25,687 nucleotides of DNA, from positions 1-25,687 of the forward strand of contig JAVBPP010000087.1 in assembly GCA_031549535.1 (NCBI GenBank). Direction: 5' to 3'. This document shows positions 21,916 through 25,687 of the stretch, piece after piece. Every line of letters begins with the position of its first letter. Positions within the stretch are counted from its first letter, which is position 1. The notes beneath the pieces were generated by a model, which was not told the origin of the DNA, ran no database searches, and saw nothing but the letters and a program-made list of their open reading frames with translations. Origin of the DNA: JAVBPP01 sp031549535 (GTDB lineage Bacteria > Bacillota > Clostridia > Oscillospirales > Acutalibacteraceae). The translations under genes and the position numbers were made by a program.

Positions 21916-23388
21916 ATGAGTTTAAAGAACAAAACCATGGCAGAGGCAAATGTCTGGTCCCTGGAAATTACAATTGACGCGGCAACGTTCAAAGAGGCGC
22001 TGCAAAAGGCGTATCAGAAAAACAAGAATCGCTACAACGTCCCCGGCTTTCGCCGCGGCAAGGCGCCCTACGCGATGATTACCAGATACTACGGCAAAGA
22101 ATCCTTCTATGAGGATGCTTTGGAACTGATTTACCCCGAAACGGTTGAAGCTGCTTACAAAGAGGGCGAAATTGAGGCCGTTTCGTCTCCCTACGATGTT
22201 GACATCACCACCATCGGCGAGGACGGCGTGGAGCTGAGCCTAAAGGTTGCGGTTAAGCCGGAGGTGGCTCTTTCGGACTATAAGGGCATCTCCTGTGAAA
22301 AGGAAGCCGGTAATGCGGATGAAGAGGAAATCAACGCGGAAATCGACCGTATGCGCGAGCGCAATTCCCGTATTATTACGGTGGAACGCCCGGCTGAGGA
22401 CGGCGATATTGCCGTGATTGACTTTGAAGGCTTTCTGGACGGCACTGCTTTTGACGGCGGTAAGGGCGAAAAATATGAGCTGACTTTGGGCTCCGGCCAG
22501 TTTATTCCCGGCTTTGAGCCGCAGATTATCGGCCACAGCGCGGGCGACAGCTTTGATATTGATGTCAGCTTCCCCGAAGAATATGGCGCAGAGAATCGTG
22601 CCGGCAAGGCCGTGGTGTTCAAAATCTTCCTACATGAGCTGAAGAAAAAAGAGTTGCCGGAGCTGGATGATGAGTTTGCCAAGGATTTGGGCGAGTATGA
22701 AACCGTTGCACAGCTGAAAGAGGGCGTGAAAGCGGATATCGAAAAGCGCAAGCAGGAAACTGCGGACCGCAACTTTGAAAGCGCCGTGATTGAGGCTCTG
22801 GCCGAAAAGCTCGAGGCGGAAATTCCTGAGGTCATGTTCGAAAACAAGGCCAAGGATAACATTCAAAATTTCAGCCAGCGTCTTGCGCAGCAGGGGATGA
22901 AGTTGGAAACTTATCTGCAGTATATGGGCATGGAGATGGAGCAATACGAGCAGCAGATGCAGGAGCAGGCCAAGGGTCAAGTGCGTGCGGAGCTTGCGCT
23001 CGAGAAAGTGGCTCAGCTGGAAAAACTGGAGCCCGCAGCCGAGGAGATTGAGGCCGAGTACCAGAAAATGGCGGAGCAATACAACATGGAGCTTGAAAAA
23101 ATCAAGTCCCTTGTGGCGGAAAAGCTGGTGAAAGAAGATTTGGTGAGAGCCGCCGCTGTCAAGTTTGTGGTGGACAACGCCAAGGCCAAAAAGCCCGCCG
23201 CCAAAAAAGCAGCCAAGAAAGAGCCCGAAGCGGCGGATGACGACGCCGAGCAGGAAAAGAAAGCTGTGAAAAAGCCGGCGGCGAAAAAGGCCGCAAAGGC
23301 AGCGGACGCCGATGCCGTGCAGGAAAAACCTGCAAAGAAGCCTGCGGCAAAAAAGGCTGCCCCAAAAGAAGAGAGCGCGGAATCATAA
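21916..23388 (+). CDS. tig: Trigger factor with Lys/Ala-rich C-terminal tail
   Basis: Trigger factor is the ribosome-bound chaperone and prolyl isomerase. The 490-residue protein has the ribosome-docking GFRRGKAP at 44-51, the FKBP-like isomerase domain about 160-245 (with DFEGFLDGTAFDGG), and the helical chaperone domain about 250-420. Usual length is about 430. Residues 421-490 form an extra tail with three KPAAKKA-type repeats separated by acidic spacers, like bacterial histone H1-type tails. AGGAGG at 21902-21907 lies eight bases before the ATG; an upstream in-frame ATG at 21883 would cover that site. The 131 bases before it hold no clear promoter, though TAAAAT and TATATA boxes occur. 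Confidence 0.95.
   Translation: MSLKNKTMAEANVWSLEITIDAATFKEALQKAYQKNKNRYNVPGFRRGKAPYAMITRYYGKESFYEDALELIYPETVEAAYKEGEIEAVSSPYDVDITTIGEDGVELSLKVAVKPEVALSDYKGISCEKEAGNADEEEINAEIDRMRERNSRIITVERPAEDGDIAVIDFEGFLDGTAFDGGKGEKYELTLGSGQFIPGFEPQIIGHSAGDSFDIDVSFPEEYGAENRAGKAVVFKIFLHELKKKELPELDDEFAKDLGEYETVAQLKEGVKADIEKRKQETADRNFESAVIEALAEKLEAEIPEVMFENKAKDNIQNFSQRLAQQGMKLETYLQYMGMEMEQYEQQMQEQAKGQVRAELALEKVAQLEKLEPAAEEIEAEYQKMAEQYNMELEKIKSLVAEKLVKEDLVRAAAVKFVVDNAKAKKPAAKKAAKKEPEAADDDAEQEKKAVKKPAAKKAAKAADADAVQEKPAKKPAAKKAAPKEESAES
23178..23385 (+). repeat. Lys/Ala-rich coding repeat in trigger factor
   Basis: This part of tig encodes three similar KPAAKKA blocks (residues 426-432, 453-459 and 475-481) spaced by Glu/Asp-rich linkers. 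Codons vary among blocks, so the repeat is kept at protein level and not as a recent DNA duplication. Such low-complexity sequence is prone to length change between strains. Confidence 0.7.
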
Positions 23389-23469
23389 CGCAGTGTATAA
23401 TTTTCCGCTCCCCGTACTATAATCAAAATACCGCTTAAAACAGTTCCGGTGAGGAAAGGAGTTTACATC

Positions 23470-24051
23470 ATGGCATTGGTACCCTATGTAGTAGAACAAA
23501 CCAACCGCGGCGAGCGTTCTTATGATATTTTCTCCCGCCTGCTCAGCGACCGTATTGTTATGCTGTCCGACGAGGTGAATGACGCAACAGCCAGCCTTGT
23601 GGTGGCTCAGCTGCTGTTTTTGGAAGGGCAGGATCCGGATAAGGACATCAGCCTGTATATTAACAGCCCCGGCGGCTCTGTGACGGCAGGTATGGCCATT
23701 TATGACACCATGCAATATCTTAAGTGCGATGTTTCCACTATCTGCATGGGTATTGCGGCGTCCATGGGTGCGTTTCTGCTTTCCAGCGGCGCAAAAGGCA
23801 AGCGGCTTGCCCTGCCCAACAGCGAAATCATGATTCACCAGCCATCGGGCGGAACACAGGGCCAGGCGACGGAGATTCAAATCGCTGCCGCGCATATCCT
23901 ACGCACGCGTGAAAAGCTCAATCGCATCCTGGCGGAGAACACAGGCAAGCCGGTGGAAGAAATTGCCCGCGATACCGAGCGCGATAATTTCTTGAGCGCG
24001 CAGGAGGCTATGGAATATGGCCTTGTGGACAAAGTGATTTACAAAAGATAA
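23470..24051 (+). CDS. clpP: ATP-dependent Clp protease proteolytic subunit
   Basis: ClpP forms the two-ring serine protease chamber that works with ClpX. The 193-residue protein has Ser98 (GIAASMGAFLL), His123 (MIHQPSGG) and Asp172, the catalytic triad, plus the N-terminal LVPYVVEQTNRGERSYDI. AAAGGAG at 23455-23461 lies eight bases before the ATG. The 81 bases after tig contain TATAAT at 23418-23423 without a good -35, so it may have a weak promoter as well as read-through. I saw no CtsR operator. Confidence 0.97.
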   Translation: MALVPYVVEQTNRGERSYDIFSRLLSDRIVMLSDEVNDATASLVVAQLLFLEGQDPDKDISLYINSPGGSVTAGMAIYDTMQYLKCDVSTICMGIAASMGAFLLSSGAKGKRLALPNSEIMIHQPSGGTQGQATEIQIAAAHILRTREKLNRILAENTGKPVEEIARDTERDNFLSAQEAMEYGLVDKVIYKR

Positions 24052-24074
24052 TTCATTGCGATAAGGAGCCTCTC

Positions 24075-25346
24075 ATGCCCAAAGAAGAAGACAGAAGCAG
24101 AACGGTGCAATGCTCGTTTTGTAAAAAAAGGCAGGAACAGGTAGATAAGCTCATTGCGGGTCCCGGCGTGTATATTTGCAATGAGTGTGTGGAGTTGTGC
24201 CTGACCATCATTGAGGAAGAGGAGATTTTCCCCAATAAAAAGGCCAAAGAACGGGATCGCCTGGATTTGCCGAAGCCGCAGGAAATCAAAAGACGGCTGG
24301 ATGAATATGTAATCGGCCAGGATAGGGCAAAAATCGCCCTGAGTGTGGCGGTTTATAACCATTATAAGCGCATCCGCAGCCTAAAAAACAATGAGGTGGA
24401 GATTCAAAAGAGCAACATCCTTCTGCTTGGGCCAACCGGCGTGGGTAAAACCATGCTGGCGCAGACCTTGGCGCGGATTTTGGATGTACCCTTCGCCATT
24501 GCGGATGCCACCACACTCACGGAGGCGGGCTATGTCGGCGAGGACGTGGAGAATATTCTGCTGCGCTTGATTCAGGCGGCGGATTATGACATTGAAAAAA
24601 CCGAGCGCGGCATTATCTATGTCGATGAAATTGATAAGATTGCACGCAAGTCCGAAAACCCCTCCATCACGCGTGATGTCAGCGGTGAGGGTGTGCAGCA
24701 GGCGCTGCTGAAAATTCTGGAGGGCACGGTTGCCAATGTGCCCCCGCAGGGCGGCAGAAAATATCCGCAGCAGGAATTTATTCAAGTGGATACCTCAAAC
24801 ATCCTGTTCATTTGCGGCGGTGCGTTTGATGGCATTGAAAAGGTGATAGAAAAGCGCGTGGGTGGCAGTGCGCTGGGCTTTGGTGCAGAAATTCGCAGCA
24901 AAGCGGATATGGAGAAAGAGCCGACGCTGGATAAGGTCATCCATCAAGACTTGGTGCGCTATGGCATGATTCCGGAAATGGTGGGTCGTATCCCCGTGAT
25001 TGCTGCGCTGCAGGAGCTGGACCGCGATGCGCTCATCAGCATCTTGACCGAGCCGAAAAACGCCATACTCAAGCAATTCCAAGAACTATTCCGTTTTGAC
25101 GGCGTGGAATTGGATTTTGACCGCAGTGCCTTGGAGGCGGTGGCGGATAAGACCTTGGAAAAGGGGACAGGTGCGCGCGGTCTGCGTGTTATCATGGAGG
25201 AAGTGCTGCAGCCCATTATGTATGATATCCCCTCCGACCCCGCAATTGAACGTGTGCAGATTAACGGCATGTGCGTGAAAAACGGTGCGCTGCCGCTCAT
25301 GGAGCGCAACCCAAACAAAAAGCAAATCAACCCGGTGGTTGTGTAA
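24075..25346 (+). CDS. clpX: ATP-dependent Clp protease ATP-binding subunit ClpX
   Basis: ClpX unfolds substrates and feeds them to ClpP. The 423-residue protein has the zinc-binding domain with Cys13, Cys16, Cys35 and Cys38, Walker A GPTGVGKT (119-126), Walker B IIYVDEID (180-187) and the pore loop GYVG at 152-155. The ClpP-docking loop reads ALGFGAE, an LGF variant of the usual IGF. Sensor 2 lies in the GARGLR stretch near the C-terminus. AAGGAG at 24063-24068 is six bases before the ATG, 23 bases after clpP. Confidence 0.97.
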   Translation: MPKEEDRSRTVQCSFCKKRQEQVDKLIAGPGVYICNECVELCLTIIEEEEIFPNKKAKERDRLDLPKPQEIKRRLDEYVIGQDRAKIALSVAVYNHYKRIRSLKNNEVEIQKSNILLLGPTGVGKTMLAQTLARILDVPFAIADATTLTEAGYVGEDVENILLRLIQAADYDIEKTERGIIYVDEIDKIARKSENPSITRDVSGEGVQQALLKILEGTVANVPPQGGRKYPQQEFIQVDTSNILFICGGAFDGIEKVIEKRVGGSALGFGAEIRSKADMEKEPTLDKVIHQDLVRYGMIPEMVGRIPVIAALQELDRDALISILTEPKNAILKQFQELFRFDGVELDFDRSALEAVADKTLEKGTGARGLRVIMEEVLQPIMYDIPSDPAIERVQINGMCVKNGALPLMERNPNKKQINPVVV

Positions 25347-25359
25347 CAACACAATAAAC

Positions 25360-25407
25360 CTCCCCGATTCACGGAACGCGTTTTTCGCGCTTGCGTGAAT
25401 CGGGGAG
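25360..25407 (+). terminator. Strong hairpin after clpX, probable terminator
   Basis: CTCCCCGATTCACG (25360-25373) pairs perfectly with CGTGAATCGGGGAG (25394-25407), a 14-base stem. A further CGCG/CGCG stem around a T-run lies inside. It begins 14 bases after the clpX stop. There is no T-tract after the stem on either strand, so it may protect the mRNA end instead of acting as a classic intrinsic terminator. Confidence 0.55.
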
Positions 25408-25444
25408 AAATTGCTATTACTCCTACCATTTGATGTAGGAATAA

Positions 25445-25544
25445 TACCAATATCCAAAGAAAGCGTAGATAAAAAGTTTGCGAAAAAGCCATACAGGAAA
25501 GCTTTTTCTTGACTTTTTATAACGCTTTCTAATGGAGATTGGTA
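25445..25544 (+). repeat. MITE-like hairpin repeat, full-length copy
   Basis: This 100-bp element is the second full copy of the family at 760 and 3214. Its ends are TACCAATATCC and GGAGATTGGTA, flanked by TAA on both sides. It folds through AGAAAGCGT/ACGCTTTCT, ATAAAAAGT/ACTTTTTAT and GAAAAAGC/GCTTTTTC stems. The right end creates an outward TGGTATAAT, an extended -10 pointing out of the window. It carries no transposase. Confidence 0.85.
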
Positions 25545-25558
25545 TAATATTAAACTGT

Positions 25559-25687
25559 ACCCTATAAACCGGACAGCCCCGGTTTTCAGAACCCTATAAA
25601 CCAGACGAAGCGGTTTACAAAAACCCCGCACCCCGGACAGGAGAGTTTTGAAAACCCTTTGAATCGGGCAATGCGGGTTTTGACCTC
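25559..25687. repeat. Short degenerate repeats at window end
   Basis: A 16-base unit, ACCCTATAAACC followed by GGAC or AGAC, occurs at 25559-25574 and 25591-25606, a 32-base period. Related blocks follow: CCGGACAG near 25570 and again near 25633, and two versions of a GTTTT-x-A-x-AACCCT stretch. The tract continues past the window edge. It does not look like CRISPR because units are short and spacers irregular. Confidence 0.5.

Larger units (their letters stand above)
25347..25687. other. Gene-free segment after clpX
   Basis: These 341 bases hold a strong hairpin (25360-25407), a small TCCTAC/GTAGGA hairpin (25421-25440), a full MITE-like copy (25445-25544) and a tract of short degenerate repeats (25559-25687). 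Open frames here have no ribosome-binding site and run through the repeat, so no gene is called. Confidence 0.7.

Noticed and set aside
25086..25631. 181-codon minus-strand frame crossing the repeat copy, similar in part to a plus-strand frame at 3190-3468
   Set aside because: Both frames read the same strand of the MITE-like element, giving about 34 similar residues. The similarity comes from the DNA repeat; four residues differ, there is no ribosome-binding site, and hairpin pairing explains the conservation better than coding.
25559..25687. CRISPR array
   Set aside because: Only two clear 16-base units with differing surroundings, no regular 25-40 base repeats, and no cas gene in the window.

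Overview
The window is a chromosomal stretch of a spore-forming Clostridia-type Firmicute, most like the Oscillospiraceae/Ruminococcaceae lineage. The signs are a spoIIR gene, strong AGGAGG ribosome-binding sites, frequent TTG/GTG starts backed by those sites, the order rplS-lepB-rbgA-rnhB-yraN and the order tig-clpP-clpX. Lineage is inferred from gene content and protein character only; no phage, plasmid, rRNA, tRNA or CRISPR was seen.

Layout. 39-1457 (+): a HAD phosphatase of the phosphoglycolate phosphatase type, then the sporulation signalling protein SpoIIR. 1472-11409 (-): a chemoreceptor, and upstream of it a tight run argC-argJ-argB-argD-lpd-E1, in which arginine biosynthesis genes are followed by the E3 and a fused alpha/beta E1 of a 2-oxoacid dehydrogenase complex. 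11410-11683 is a divergent control region with an ArgR-like operator. 11684-13009 (+): the E2 subunit of the same complex. 13079-14589 (+): an HD-domain protein and a CmpB-type membrane protein. 14597-20805 (+): a strong promoter and structured leader, then rplS, two tandem signal peptidases, rbgA, rnhB, yraN, a membrane dipeptidase and thrC. 20807-20974 (-): a 55-residue Cys-rich DUF1540 protein. 21074-21784 (+): a metallophosphoesterase. 21916-25346 (+): trigger factor with an unusual Lys/Ala-rich tail, ClpP and ClpX. 25347-25687: no gene; a strong hairpin, a repeat copy and degenerate short repeats.

Working together. ArgJ, ArgB, ArgC and ArgD give the cyclic acetyl route from glutamate to ornithine. 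E1, E2 and E3 would make acetyl-CoA or a related acyl-CoA; if the substrate is pyruvate, the product is the acetyl donor ArgJ needs. The rplS cluster links ribosome assembly (L19, RbgA) with protein export and RNA/DNA upkeep. Trigger factor and ClpXP cover folding and turnover.

The most notable non-coding signal is a three-copy, hairpin-forming, MITE-like repeat (760-812, 3214-3313, 25445-25544) with terminal inverted repeats and flanking TAA. The two full copies differ by a compensatory base-pair change. One copy creates a good promoter in front of the chemoreceptor gene. Another lies inside a larger inverted repeat that covers the spoIIR ribosome-binding site.
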